DNA of 64,000 nt from Isochrysis galbana (lineage: Eukaryota > Haptophyta > Isochrysidales > Isochrysidaceae): assembly GCA_018136815.1 (NCBI GenBank), contig CM030936.1, forward strand, positions 1-64,000, given 5' to 3'. Below are positions 10,440 to 21,498 of this stretch, in pieces. A program made the translations under genes and the position numbers. Every line of letters starts with the position of its first letter. The first letter of the stretch is position 1. Below the pieces are notes generated by a model that saw nothing but the letters and a program-made list of their open reading frames with translations, was not told the DNA's origin and did no database searches.

Positions 10440-11139
10440 AACCGCTCCCCCTCTCTCCCCGCTCCGCCCCCCCCCCCCCCCCCTCATTCTCTCTCTAGCC
10501 TCGGGGTTCGTTCAAATATTTGGTAAGAGTTTGAGATTCTTTCTCGTGAGGGACGCCGTACGTCGACGGGACGAACAAAAACAAAGGGAAACGAACGAAC
10601 GGCGGCAATTACATAATCCCTCGATAGAACTACGATCTTGATCACCCTCGAAACCCGCTCCCCGAAACGCCCGCAGCACTCCACCGTTCGTTGAGCTGTG
10701 AGAAAATCGCACCGCGTGCTAGCGGGCGCCGTCGTCCAGAATACCACTCGTGCAGGAACGGTGCTCTCTCACCTTAGAATCGTCATACGATGATGGTCAC
10801 GAGGGTGCTCCGGGATGGGACCGACGTCCGCTTGAGCTTTTTTGCTGTCCCGGAGGACGGCCGTGAAATCGTGGTTTTTTTATGAGAGCCACAGGCTCTT
10901 TCTAACTTTACTGCGCCCCGTTGGGGCGGCGAGGGCGCTGCTGCTTGTTGCACTCTGCATTCTAAACCACAGTAAGGGTGCACCATTAAGAAAACAGGGA
11001 TTTTTGCCTTCTACATTTTCTACATAAGCCGACTCCCACACCTTAATAGTTTCTTAGAAGCCGCGGGGTCTTTACTACTTACTATGTTTCTTAATTTAAT
11101 GATTAATGATGTATATTCTACTTCTAGGGCGCCAAAAGC
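10440..11139. other. Unassigned spacer with short repeat
   Basis: A C-run precedes a region with no supported gene. At 10972-10995 the motif AGTAAGGGTGCACCATTAAG also occurs at about 14904-14925, so both places carry the edge of a dispersed repeat. Confidence 0.35.
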
Positions 11140-11320
11140 CCGTTCCCCGCCCGCCCCCGCCCCCCGCGCCCCGCCTCGCGCCCCGCCGCGCCGGTGTTGT
11201 GCTGTATATGTGTGTATACATATTCAAGCAGCCGAGAGCGGAAGGAAGCGGGCGCAAAAGTATAAGTGCGAAGTGCCCCCGTGGCCGTGGCCCACGGTGT
11301 CGAACACGCGATGACTACAG
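11140..11320 (+). repeat. Short interspersed repeat M2, copy 1
   Basis: This segment (C-rich block, then TGTGTATACATATTCAAGC, then AAAAGTATAAGTGCGAAGTG and CCCCCGTGGCC) is found in inverse orientation at about 15135-15250. The two copies flank the minus-strand LINE. It has no coding capacity. Confidence 0.55.
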
Positions 11321-11479
11321 GCTCATAGATAGGGCGGTCAAACACGCCTTTTAACTTCTAAGGGTGAAAATTCACCAAGTCGAGATTGAGGTTTTATCAC
11401 GCGATTTTTAGGGAATTACCCTGGAAATGGGTATATTAGGCAGAATCTAATAAGAAATATGCACATTAACTATTGTTAT

Positions 11480-11690
11480 AGTTTTAGCGATGGAGCGCGC
11501 GCCGACCGCTCCCCTCTCCCAGCCCCCCGCCGCCACGACGCCCCAACGGGGCCGCCCCAAACCGCCGGAGCCGAAGCGCTCGCAGGCCTCTGCCCCACCG
11601 GATACCGACGTCGACATGGCTCCGCCACCCTCGCCTCCTCACCAGCCCCAGAAGCAGGGAACAGGCCGTGCCCTGTTCCCTGCAGAAAAA
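11480..11690 (+). mobile_element. LINE 5' end fragment (MERAP-type)
   Basis: ATG 11490 opens MERAPTAPLSQPPAAT, followed by a proline-rich 70-residue frame. It is the 5' end of the same LINE family as at 9046 (minus), 29570 (minus), 54075 and 60760. It directly abuts the 3' poly-A/T end of the minus-strand LINE at 11691, so two copies meet head to tail end. Confidence 0.6.
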
Positions 11691-14257
11691 AAAAACTTCT
11701 GAAGATTCAGGGCTACACACCTACTAGTTACGGGACTTCCCTTCGCTATCTACACCGCCCTTATCATCCCTCCCTCCACCTCTTCCCCTGCCCCCCTTCT
11801 TTCCTTTTTCTTCGGTTTCCGGGGTCCGGCCTCGGTGCGCTACCTGAGGCCTGGTTTAGAGTGTGGGGTCCGGGCAGGCCTTCTGGAATTGTCTTTGTTG
11901 TCGAGTGTGTCCGTCTGGTCGCCTTTTATTTGTTTGGTTTATATCCAGGTTCCAATGTCTCTACCAGCGGTTTAGGTAGGTGTATCGATGTTTCAGTTTC
12001 CCTTGTTCCCTTGTTCCGTGGTCCCCTCGACAGCGTGTGCGATCCCCAGCTTGGAGGCTAGTTCCACTAGCTCCGCGCTGGGCTTAAGACCGCCTTTGTC
12101 GTTCCTGTTGAAAACGGGTCTCAAATCATTCATGTCTATCCTTTTTTTAGGCTGTCTTCCCATGCCCGCTTGGGCGGTTCTCGCCGAGTCGGTTTCTTGT
12201 GCGAAGAGGAGTGCTTTACTTAGTATGGTGTATCTCTCTATTATTCTTATTAGTATGGATTCTTCCGAGAATTTGATGCCGTCGTAATGTATCCTATAGA
12301 AGTCTGTGAGTATGTATCTCCACGCTAATAGGTATAGTACGTATATCGCTTTCGGGGCGTCCCCTTTTGGGTAGATGAATAGGTTGTCTACTATGGTTTC
12401 TTCTCTGCTCCTTTCTAATCCCGGTGTGAACCGTGCAATTTTATTCAGTTCGCCCAGGATGTTAGTTATCCCGGGGCATTCGCCTAGGTGTATCGAGGAT
12501 TCATCCGTTTCCCCACAAATGCGGCACGTGTTGGCTCTGTCTGGAAAGCGGTTGTACGTGCCCACTCGCCTGCGTGTGATATGTTTGAAGTGTAGGTGCA
12601 TGTCCCTCGCCGTTACCATTGGCGTGGTGTATAGTCGCGCCAGGTGCGCCCATGTATCCCCTGGTGTTTGGAGTTTTTCCTCCCATTTGGCCGGCCCCGT
12701 GAGGCGTTTGCGTTTACGGTCTTTACGCTGAAGTGCCTCGGTTAGATGTTCTACCCCGGTGCCGTCCAGCGGCGTCTTGCCGTCTAATGTATATTCGTCC
12801 GCCAGCGGGTATTCTAGTCTCTTGTTGGTTTTGTATCCTCCCCCCCATTGCGCCGGTGGGGATGGGTCTAAGTTCGAGGGTGCGGCGGGTAGTCTTTTTC
12901 CGATTATGGGCGTGCCTAGGTATGAGAGTTCCGCATCGTGCCATATCTCCTTGATGTTCACATAGTATTCCCCGTCTACCGTTATTCGCAGTTCGGGCGT
13001 CGGTTCTTCCGAGATGTGTTCATTGTCGACCTCTTCTCGTCCCGGTGGTGCGCATTCTAGTTCGGCCGTCTTATCTACCGCTGCCAGTGTCGCCTTGGCG
13101 TGTCTGACTATCGTATCCCATGTTTCCAAGAATTTGTCTCTTGGGATATAATCTCCCTGGAAGTGTATATACGTGTCATTGTTCCTGAGGTATTGCGCGC
13201 ATTCAGCCCTGCTATAGGGCGTGTTCGCTTCGTGGTCTTTGAATACGTTATGTATGGTATTACATTCAAGCTTGTTCCATAGTTTTGCCCATATGGGGTT
13301 TATTTTAGGTCCCGGGTGCGTCGGGCTACCCCACATGGGTTGCGAGAGTGCTCCTTCTCTACTTACTTTCAGTGATGTGAGTTTAAGTTCGCGAATGTTG
13401 TTTAGCGCCTGCTTCCAAAACTCGGGAAGTTTACTCGTGCCCGCTATTCCATCGGTGAGTTTGTTCGTGGGGACCGTCGAGAGAACCGCTGCTCTCCCCA
13501 GGTTTGTGCGGCAGAACCACGCGTCAAGCACTTGTTTCCATTGTGCTTGGCGTGCGTCAAGATAGTTTAGGATCCATTTGGCTTGTAAAGCTTTGACATG
13601 GTTGCCCCAGTCGAGCAGTCCCAGCCCTAGATGTGGCCCTTCCTCCAAAGTGTTTTTTATCGGGATCTCAGGGTGCTTCATCCATTGTAGCTTCCGGCCG
13701 GTGCGTGCGTTTGTCCACATGATTCTTTCTACGGCTCTTTTAACCGCCGTGTGGAATGATCTAGGGGCTGCCAGTGTCTGCAACCAGTATCTAGGTATAG
13801 AATATACTAGGAAGTTAGCCACCTTCGTTTTCCCATGTATAGATAGATCCTTGGTTAGCGGCGCGTATATAGTGGTTTTCCTCTCTATCTTGTCGGCTAG
13901 TTTGCGCCAGAACTCTTTAATGGCCCGGGGCCCACCTAGTGGGACCCCCAATATGGTCGCATACTCGTTTCCTTTCAGCCACTTGTACCTTTGGAATCTC
14001 GCGGGTGGGCGCTTCCTTCTCAGGGAGCCCATCCTTAGTCCCTCGAACTTTTGATCGTTGGGTTTGCCACACGAGGCCGCCGCGTATCTTTTTACCCAAC
14101 CGAGGGATCGCGCTAGGCTACCGTAGTCTGCCGCTAAGAGTTGTGTATCGTCCGCGAATTGGCTTATCTTTAGTTCGGCTCCGTTCACTATGATACCCTC
14201 GATGTCTTCGTCTTCGTTTATCGCTCTGGTGAGGGGCCTACCCTGTGGAGTCGTCCC
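11691..14257 (-). mobile_element. LINE, minus strand: reverse transcriptase C-terminal half, endonuclease part lost in gap
   Basis: An open frame of 731 residues (stop at 11993, in-frame open to the gap at 14257) starts within the reverse transcriptase palm. The motif QFADDTQLLAADYGSL gives the catalytic Asp pair. Thumb and connection regions follow (GEYATILGVPLGG-like, KTKVANFLVYSIPRYWL), then a zinc-binding segment CRICGETDESSIHLGECP of the zf-RVT type. The conserved tail LLAWRYILTDFYRIHYD is shared with the LINEs at 46250 and 54440. The 3' untranslated region runs to 11691, ending CTTCAGAAGTTTTTTT on the minus strand. The 5' half is missing or in the N gap. Clade not assigned; it is L1-like in having zf-RVT. 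Confidence 0.85.
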
Positions 14258-14357
14258 NNNNNNNNNNNNNNNNNNNNNNNNNNNNNNNNNNNNNNNNNNN
14301 NNNNNNNNNNNNNNNNNNNNNNNNNNNNNNNNNNNNNNNNNNNNNNNNNNNNNNNNN
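14258..14357. other. Assembly gap, 100 N
   Basis: Exactly 100 N, the usual placeholder for a gap of unknown size. It interrupts the minus-strand LINE within the reverse transcriptase. Confidence 0.99.
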
Positions 14358-14816
14358 GAGGAGCTGCCGTCTTTGTCACGCCGTTAGATGCAATTCGATA
14401 CTCTTATTCATTGCCCCGAACGAGCAGCGTTGGGTGACGTCCCGCTCACCCTTGTTGGGCATCCCATTGCGCCCGCCGCCCGCCCGCCCGTCACGCAGCC
14501 AATAATATAGCAGCACATCAATCAATCGTCTCGCCGAAAGCGGCGGCGCTGAGTGTCACACCGATGATGTCCCGATAATAGCTCCCTTTTTCAGGTTCTC
14601 CTGTGTTTGCTACTCATACCCATGCCTATCGTCATAACACCATTTTTTTTGGGATCGGAGCAGCCGTACTCGTGCTTGGCCGAGCGGCGCGCGGATGATA
14701 TCCCAATGAGACAACCTCCTAATATTCCCGCCACGCGCGCAACGCCTTCGGATTCTACTTTTACTTTGAGGCCCCGCCCGCGCCTAGATTCTTTAAAATA
14801 TAGAAAAACGTTCATT
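14358..14816. other. Unassigned spacer
   Basis: No supported gene or known repeat. The sequence does not continue the LINE frame from the other side of the gap. Confidence 0.3.
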
Positions 14817-14890
14817 CTAGCCCGGTCACTCACGCATTTTAACCACTATTTTCCACCCCTCCTGGGTTTCCAAGGATTCCCCAGGCTGAC
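14817..14890 (+). repeat. Left-terminus fragment of the satellite-bearing element
   Basis: TAGCCCGGTCACTCAC(G)CATTTTAACCACTATTTTCC and the following CCAAGGATTCC match the left end of the 2159-6452 element with few changes. It is truncated after about 70 bp, where another repeat edge begins. Confidence 0.7.
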
Positions 14891-15119
14891 GCCCCTTACA
14901 GTAAGTAAGGGTGCACCATATTAAGAAACCCCCCGATGATAAGAAAACCTAGAAGCAAATTGGCCATCTAGCGATAAGAAATGGAGCTGAAGTGAGAGGC
15001 CTCCACCTGAGGATAAGAAACTCAGCTAGCGCAAGAAACCTTCTATGCGCTGCGGGCCTCGCCGGCGGGCCGCGCGGGCCAAGCAAGTTGTCGTTGTCGC
15101 CGTGTAGCGGGCCGTCAGC

Positions 15120-15255
15120 CGATTGTTGTGGTCATTAGTGGCCATTCGTTGGCCGTGGGCCGCGGGGGCACTTCGCACTTATACTTTTGCGCCTTCCTTT
15201 TGCTCTGGGCCGCTTGAATATGTATACACACATATAAAGCACAACACCATGAACT
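15120..15255 (-). repeat. Short interspersed repeat M2, copy 2 (inverted)
   Basis: Inverse of 11140-11320: GGGGGCACTTCGCACTTATAC, TTTGC, GCTTGAATATGTATACACA, CACAACACC. Together the pair makes inverted flanks around the 11.5-14.9 kb LINE block. Confidence 0.55.
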
Positions 15256-15412
15256 AACATCAACATTTAACATTCGTATACCAGCTAAGAGATCAGCTTC
15301 TCACACGGATGGGTGTATTCGCCTATAAGGATAATTTTAAATTCTCCTTACTTAGGCACGCGCACAGTCTAACAATGGGTATAGGGTGGGTTGGGAGAGC
15401 GAAAGCCGAGAT

Positions 15413-16743
15413 TGTCGCATTCATCCTAGATGATGCGATTTCCAGGCTCTTGTTTCCAGGTCCTTCGCCGTGCGGCCACACGGTGAAGCTCAGGTACATC
15501 TAGGTTGGTAGGGTTCGTCCCTAGCGATCTAGAATTCGAGTTCTTGTTTCGTTCCTTCTAGCCTGTTTGTCAGGTCTAGATTCCAGGTTTCCTCCTTTCG
15601 GGTAATCTTGACCCAAAGGAGCCAGGTCGCCTGTCACTCGCTGCGCGCTTGTCTCAGGCTCTCGAGTTACCTTGTGAAGGCTTGTTTAGCTTCTTGCAAG
15701 GCTTGTCGTTTCTTGTTGGGTTCCGGTTCTTTCTTGGGACCTGCTGACTTTCGTTGTTGTCCAGGCCTGTTCTTCGTAGGTTCTGCTTGGCCTGGTTAGG
15801 GTTTCGTTGAATCCCGCGTTCGGCGTTTGGCGTTCGTCTTGGCGTTCGGAAATTTCCTCTCACATTCCCTAGGTCCGCTACCCTTGGCTTGTAGGTCCTT
15901 GCTTCTTTCTTCTCGGTCAAGGTGTTTGGCGAGCGAGTCGGTTGCTCTATCCGCTCGAGATTTGAGGTTTAATTTGCCATCTCCCCTTGGAGATCGGTGT
16001 AGGTTCGCTTCCTAGGTGAGGGAATCTTTCCCCTTGATGCAAGCTACATGCAAGCCTTGGCCCCTTTGGTGTTTCTTCCCCTTGGTTGCTACTCAGGGTT
16101 GTTCGTTAGAAGCGTCTAGAAGGTTCACGCTCAACGGCAAGATTTCCTCTGTCGTGAAGACATCTCGTTGCGATCTGTATCCAAAGTGATCGCCGTGGTC
16201 GCGCGACATGACGCTCCCCTTCGGACTCTCCGCTACGTGGGGAAGTTACAACGGAGACACGCTCCGGCCGTCGCTGCGGAGTCTCTCTCTCTCTCTCGCT
16301 CTCTCTCTCCGTCTCTCGCGACGTGTTTGAGTTATCGGTGATTTGGGGTCGCGGTTGCTTGATAATTTGCTTTGTTTGGGTGAATGATTCCGGTGTGTTC
16401 GTGAGTCGGTGTATCCTGTTGTTCTCAGCTTCGTTGTCCGTCGTTGTTCGCTGCGTCGCTGCACTCAAGCAGCTTAGGCTCCCTCCCTGAGGGAAGAGTT
16501 CTTTGTAGGTCTAACAATCTCTTACAACCCATCACACTAGGGCCGCTAGGAGCGCCTCGCCGCCCCACAGCCCTTCGTTCGCCGTTCGTTCCCCGTCCAG
16601 ACACCCAAATGGGGTTGCCCGACCCAGTCCAGAATTTCATTCACCCGACTCCCGGTGGGGAGGAGGGCCAAAGCGCCGCGCTAGCCGCCGGTGCTGCTCG
16701 CGACGGAGTGGCTCAGAGCCCTCCGGCTCCGCTCGACTCGACA
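15413..16743 (+). repeat. 5' LTR (1331 bp)
   Basis: Begins TGTCGCATTCATCC and ends CTCGACTCGACA. Matches 27342-28667 nearly base for base; the differences seen are five single-base length changes in homopolymers or near them and a small substitution cluster close to the 3' end (CCGGCTCC versus CCGGTAGC). Contains a CT microsatellite at 16285-16315. The last 135 bp are coding-like: an ATG at 16609 opens the gag leader frame inside the LTR. Confidence 0.95.
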
Positions 16744-16902
16744 AGCACGAAATCAAAGCTCACGTCCTCGGCCGCAGAGGAGGAACCCCTCAGGGAACCT
16801 TCTCTGCCCGCTGCAGCTTCTGTTCCCGAGGGGTTCCCGAGTGATCCCACGACCACTGAGGCTGCGCCAATGCCACCCATCACTCCGGCTGCTATCCCAT
16901 GA
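16609..16902 (+). CDS. Gag leader frame starting inside the LTR
   Basis: ATG 16609 opens a 97-residue frame (MGLPDPVQNFIHPTP..., then EEGQSAALAAGAARD) that leaves the LTR and ends in a TGA overlapping the next ATG as ATGA at 16899-16902. A diverged LTR fragment at 30428 encodes the same peptide (MEFPDP...QNFTHPTPGKEEG, SAALAAGAARD) with changes that keep most residues, which suggests the frame is used. It may be the true N-terminus of gag, joined to the following frame by reinitiation, by frameshifting, or in a continuous frame broken by a sequencing indel. Confidence 0.6.
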   Translation: MGLPDPVQNFIHPTPGGEEGQSAALAAGAARDGVAQSPPAPLDSTSTKSKLTSSAAEEEPLREPSLPAAASVPEGFPSDPTTTEAAPMPPITPAAIP

Positions 16903-19325
16903 TTGGCTCCGACCAGCTCGTGTCGGATGGCGAGCCTCCGTCCGCTGCCTTCGGCACCCACCGGGTGCAATTACAGTGGGCCATGGTGGAGCATGACCCT
17001 CTCCCACATGAGGCCAACTTCAGTGCCGCTGAGCTGGCCAATGAGGTGGAGGAAGGCCCCCTCCCTCTGATTCAGTTTGACCCACCTCCTCACCTTCGAG
17101 ATGATGAGTCTGAGGTCGGTGAAGGGGAGGGGATCAGCTTCCGAAGCCCCGCCTACCGGGACTATGCCCCGCCGTCATCAAAAGGGGTCCTTGATCAAGA
17201 GATCACCCCGATCGAGACGGCCGCGGCGCGTCAGGATGCGGAAATGGCAAGGCTTCAAGCGCAGACCAACACCCTAAAAGGGGCTGTGGAGCGCCTGCAG
17301 TCATCCCTTGCCGCGGCAGAGGCGAGGGAGGGGCTTCTCCGGGATCAAGTTGAAGCAGGGTTCAAAGCCCTGACTCAGCTACTCCAAGCCCGCCAAGAGC
17401 CCGCTTCAAGTCCGTCCATGGATCGGACCGAGGCGGCTGCGGATTCTGCTAGGCCGGTTCAGAGGGAACCACCCATGGGCGAGCCTCCTGCTCTAGACCC
17501 AAAGGGCCACGCCTCTCCGGCTTCTAGGGTTCCACGGTCGGCGTACCCGACCTCCAAATCGGAACCCCGCCGCCAGGATCAGAGCCTTTACCGGGGCCCG
17601 ACCCCGATGGTGCCGTTCCGCCACCCTCGCGACCCCTGCCTTGCGGTGGGGATGGATGAGCGAGAGGCAGTTGTAAGCGAGTGGAAAAATCTCCTCGCCC
17701 TGCCCTCACGCGATCTGGCCGCCCTTTACCGCGACTCCGACGAGCATGAGCTCATCCACACCATTTTGAAGAGCAACCTCTCCCTGGCGGGCAACGTTTG
17801 GCATTGCCGAATTTTCATGGAGGAGGACCACTTGCTCAAATGGGTGCGTAGCCGCTTCTCAGCCGAGCAAACCCTTCACCATCAGGTCAGGATGGGCAAA
17901 GAGCTTTCGGAGCTCCGCTTCCCAAAGGCCCTCGCCTCCGATAACGTTCAAACCGCGGCGACAGCCTGGAATGAATTTCGGCTAACTCTCATCAAGCCGT
18001 TGGAGCGGGCACTAGCGCTCGGCTGCGATCATCGCGAAATATTTACCTCCCTCCTCGCGGCAGCCGGAGCCAATTCCAGCGGCAATTCCCGCATCTTCGC
18101 CTTCCTCCTCGATCTAGTGGAGGACCGCGCCCTCGCTCTCAATCCTGTCCTCGCTGCTGACGTCCTTCTTCGCAAATGCGACGGGACCTTCGCAAACGGG
18201 GCCGATGGTTTCGCGAAAGACTCGGCGTCGATGGAGTGGGACCGCATGAGGGAGCGCGAGGCCGGCGCTGATCTATGTGAGCTCAGCAAGAATTTGGTTC
18301 GCGCCTACATCCGCAAGCTTGGCGATTCCGCGGTTGACTCCACCAACGTGTGGGATCATCCAAACATGGCCCATGAGATCAACCAGAGGTTCGAAGAAAT
18401 CATCCGGAACGATAAGGTTGATCCTCAGCGCGGCGTCGATAATGCTATTAAATTTGCGGAGGTGCTCGCGGAGACTCGTTTCCGCGTAGAGAACCACGAG
18501 CTAGGGCGGTCGGCGCTCTCGTGCGTCAACCTCTGCCAACGGTACCTCAGCCCTTACGAGCAGGCCCGGGTGAAGCGTCATCAATCCCGGCCCTCGACGA
18601 AGCAAACCGTGGCTAGCGTACGCACTAAAGCCTCAGGCGAGTCAAAGAACGAGACTTCCTCGTCCCAGAAGACCGCTTCGACCACGGACATGGTCGCCGC
18701 CGTGCAGGCAGCCGTCCAAGCCACCGTGGCGGAAGCTCTTCGCGGACAGGGACACTCGCCTGCTTCGAAGCCTGATTATCGGGCTGCTGCACCGCCGGCA
18801 AGTTACCACTCCAACTCGCCGTTGCCGGCTATACTGACCGATCCACCGGGTCGAAAGGGAGGCTCGTCTCGGCCGCCCAGCCGTCGCTGCGATCCGCCGG
18901 CGAACGGCCAAGGGCTACCGCCCGATTTGGGCGTATCCCGGTGGACGCCCGAGCTTTGGAATCGGGCCCGAGCCCGCTTCTGGGCCGTAGCAGGCTATGC
19001 CAAGCACCCAAGGGTCTCGGCGGCGCTAGCGAAGTGCCGACCGGCCGATAATTCAATGGAAACTCCACGGACGGACGATATCAATAGGGGAATCACCGAA
19101 TGGACGAACGAAAACGGCTGTGCCTTCTGCGCTTTCCGACCTCAAGCTCCTCCTGGCACTCCATCCAGCGAAGCCTGGAAATATGGCACGGGAGACGGTG
19201 CTCACAACCCCGTCATCTGTCAGCCATATATCCGCTTTCTGTGTGAGGCTGGCTGCGGAGAGTGCGGATCGGACGAGCACATTCATAAGCTTCTTCGCTC
19301 GATGGTCCGGGTTAAGCCTCAGTAG
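16899..19325 (+). CDS. Gag polyprotein (808 residues)
   Basis: Structural protein that would form the retrotransposon's virus-like particle. The frame is intact from ATG 16899. Residues about 105-165 are a predicted coiled coil (Ala/Glu/Leu-rich, DAEMARLQAQTNTLKGAVERL-like). Residues about 250-580 are helical and capsid-like. Residues about 590-690 are Ser/Pro-rich. The last 70 residues carry a Cys/His cluster (GCAFCAF, CQPYIRFLCEAGCGECG, HIHKL) in place of the usual CCHC knuckle; a nucleic-acid-binding role is an inference. No match to a named gag family is claimed; the assignment rests on position in the element, length and coiled coil. Confidence 0.75.
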   Translation: MIGSDQLVSDGEPPSAAFGTHRVQLQWAMVEHDPLPHEANFSAAELANEVEEGPLPLIQFDPPPHLRDDESEVGEGEGISFRSPAYRDYAPPSSKGVLDQEITPIETAAARQDAEMARLQAQTNTLKGAVERLQSSLAAAEAREGLLRDQVEAGFKALTQLLQARQEPASSPSMDRTEAAADSARPVQREPPMGEPPALDPKGHASPASRVPRSAYPTSKSEPRRQDQSLYRGPTPMVPFRHPRDPCLAVGMDEREAVVSEWKNLLALPSRDLAALYRDSDEHELIHTILKSNLSLAGNVWHCRIFMEEDHLLKWVRSRFSAEQTLHHQVRMGKELSELRFPKALASDNVQTAATAWNEFRLTLIKPLERALALGCDHREIFTSLLAAAGANSSGNSRIFAFLLDLVEDRALALNPVLAADVLLRKCDGTFANGADGFAKDSASMEWDRMREREAGADLCELSKNLVRAYIRKLGDSAVDSTNVWDHPNMAHEINQRFEEIIRNDKVDPQRGVDNAIKFAEVLAETRFRVENHELGRSALSCVNLCQRYLSPYEQARVKRHQSRPSTKQTVASVRTKASGESKNETSSSQKTASTTDMVAAVQAAVQATVAEALRGQGHSPASKPDYRAAAPPASYHSNSPLPAILTDPPGRKGGSSRPPSRRCDPPANGQGLPPDLGVSRWTPELWNRARARFWAVAGYAKHPRVSAALAKCRPADNSMETPRTDDINRGITEWTNENGCAFCAFRPQAPPGTPSSEAWKYGTGDGAHNPVICQPYIRFLCEAGCGECGSDEHIHKLLRSMVRVKPQ

Positions 19326-19490
19326 GGGTCCGGCGGGGTCCCCGTCCTTCAAACCCTGGCGGAGAACATCGCGGGCGGTGGGCCTGAACGCCACCACCAC
19401 CATCCCGATCCGATCCCTACGCCGCTTGGGGAGAAGAGCTGTCGACGCGGCGATTCTCCCCCTGTCTCTAGCTCTATTCAGTCCTCGACG

Positions 19491-20527
19491 GTGGGAGCCG
19501 CCTCGCCGGCTGAAGCCCCCGCCGAACGGCTATCTCGGAAGCCGGAGTCGACACTTGACCCGGGCTCCTGGAAACAGGTTTGCCCCGGAGATAGTCGCGA
19601 CCCGACTCTCCGAAATTCGTGTACGTCTACAAGTTCTTCTATTACTCCGCACGCTATTAGGATGTTAGGGGCCGATTCTCGCTCGCTGCCCCTCTTGGAA
19701 TCTATTTCTACGGATACTATGCTGTCTTCGGTTTCTTCTAATTCTCCTAGGTCTTTCGACGCATCTTCATCCCTGGATTCATCCCCCGACGGCCCTGCCC
19801 AAGGGGGTGGGCTAGGTGGATCCGACGCGTCTTCGGTCTCTTCGTTTCGTAAACAGTCAGTTGTAAAGCCCTCGAGGGCTGTCGATCGGTATCATCTTCT
19901 GCTCTAGGTTCTATGGATAGGTCCGACGTGGCCGCTGCCGCGTCCGAAAACGTTGTTGCTGCTTTACCTGTTTCTGCTCTTTCCCGGCGGGACCCCACTG
20001 GAGACCTCTCTCCCAAGGGCCATAGCCGGAGCCGCTCTGCGGACGAATTGTCGTTGTCTACCGTAGGTTCTCGTGCAGTGGAGGCGGAGACTTGTGCCTC
20101 CTCCTCACCTCTCTCCCCGGTTCGTTATATTTCTCCGTCATCGTGTTCATTCTCTCGTCTCGAAGTTGCACCTGTTCTCGTTTCTGACCTGGTTCCCGAC
20201 CCGGAAGGGTCGGCTTCCGGGGTCGATGAAGTTGAAGGTTCCAAGGGAGCTGCGGCTTTCCGCGCTCACGCCGTGGTCACCCAGACTCGGGAGACGCAGG
20301 GGCCGTCGATTACGATCTCTCGTCGCGCCCCACACGGACGCCGGCGTCTCCTCTTTCTCTCGGCTCTCCGGAGGATCCCTGTTCCAGGGATCGCCCGCCG
20401 GAGCCAACCCCCTTCAGGTCTAGCCCACCGAAACTTCAGGGCGACGACCCCCTCCCCTGAATTCTACTGCCGAGGCCATCCACCGGATCGCCGTGGTTGG
20501 TTGTTCCTCGGCCGCCAAGTCTACTGA
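19491..20527 (+). pseudogene. Ser-rich linker between gag and methyltransferase (frame-broken)
   Basis: Two successive frames (19491-19907 and 19913-20527) encode low-complexity Ser/Pro/Asp-rich sequence without a recognisable fold. They lie between the gag stop and the methyltransferase-like region. They may be the N-terminal part of a pol polyprotein, broken by indels. The equivalent region is absent from the related copy at 6590-7933. Confidence 0.4.
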
Positions 20528-20689
20528 AGCTGCCCGCGCCCCTACGCGCGAGCTCCAAATGTTAGCCGCCTCCCGTGCCCGGGCTAGCGGTTCCTCCGTC
20601 ATCTTGCCCCGCCATCTCGCCGAAGCTGCTCTAGCCTTGCGGCGGCCGCACGCGAGCACTCATTCATCACCCTCTGCCGTACTGCCGAC

Positions 20690-21480
20690 GCATTTTGACG
20701 AGCTTTGCGCTGAGTTAGCGGCGATCCACGACGCCGTGACGTTCGACGCGGCCGAGGGGATTCCTCCACCCCGCGTTCTAGTCGTCGGTGAAGCTAGCGG
20801 GGTCGTGTCTTCGATGTTCCTACTCGCCGGAGCGCACGTCGCGACGTGCGATTTACGACCGTCGGAGATCGACTACATTCCCCACTTCTGCGGAGATGCT
20901 CTTCACATTCAAAACCTCGGTTGGGACCTCGTGGTTGCGCATCCGCCGTGCACGTATTTGTCGGCGGTGAGTTGCCAGTGGCTCGATCGGGAGCCGGGAC
21001 GACGCCAGGCTCTCGAATCCGCCGCTAGAGTCTTCCTCGCCATGGCAAGCGCCGACGCGCCTTTCGTTGCCGTCGAAAATCCTCGAATGCACGCGGAAGC
21101 CTCTGCCTTAGTCGGGGGTTGCGACCGCGGCAGTTTGTGCAGCCGTGGCAGCACGGCACGGGCCATCAAAAAGCAACTGGCCTGTACCTGACGGCTTCAC
21201 TCCCGTCCTTGCAGCCTTCGAAGATTGTCGAGGGACGTCTATCCGCTATGGCGGATCTATCGCCGTCGCCCCACCGTGGCGCCCTTCGCAGCCGCACCTA
21301 TGTGGGCATTGCCGGTGCAATGGCGGCCCAGTGGATGCCGGTCTTGCGCCGTTATGCGCGCGAAGCCAAGGCGTCGCGTTCGCTCGACTTCACGGTGGAC
21401 TGGGCAATTTCCCAAGCAGCTGCCAGCTTGAGAGAACGCCCTTCGCTTTGCTCGACCGGTTTCGAGCTGGCTGAGCCGAG
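20690..21480 (+). pseudogene. C5-cytosine-type DNA methyltransferase-like domain in pol, one frame break
   Basis: The frame open at 20493-21191 encodes PPRVLVVGEASGVVSSMFL (SAM-binding motif I position), an acidic CDL strand end, GDALHIQ, then DLVVAHPPCTYLS (motif IV with the PPC catalytic-Cys signature) and FVAVENPRMH (motif VI, EN). The match shifts at the G run 21114-21118 into the next frame, with RQFVQPWQHGTGHQKATGLYL, LPSLQPS and RSRTYVGIAGAMAAQW. This layout is that of phage- and bacterial-type DNA methyltransferases carrying a HPPCTYLS motif. One lost G in the run explains the break. Substrate and activity are inference; the Cys and the EN pair are present. A truncated homologue occurs at 6590-7110 (minus). 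It sits upstream of the protease as part of the pol polyprotein. Confidence 0.75.
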
Positions 21481-21498
21481 GACGGCTCTGGCTCGTTC

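Noticed and set aside
16744..16790. Primer-binding site after the 5' LTR
   Set aside because: The sequence AGCACGAAATCAAAG does not resemble the complement of common primer tRNAs; self-priming or an unusual tRNA cannot be judged by eye.
20000..20500. tRNA or small RNA genes anywhere in the window
   Set aside because: No cloverleaf with A and B boxes, rRNA core or snRNA signature was recognised by eye; a covariance-model search would be decisive.
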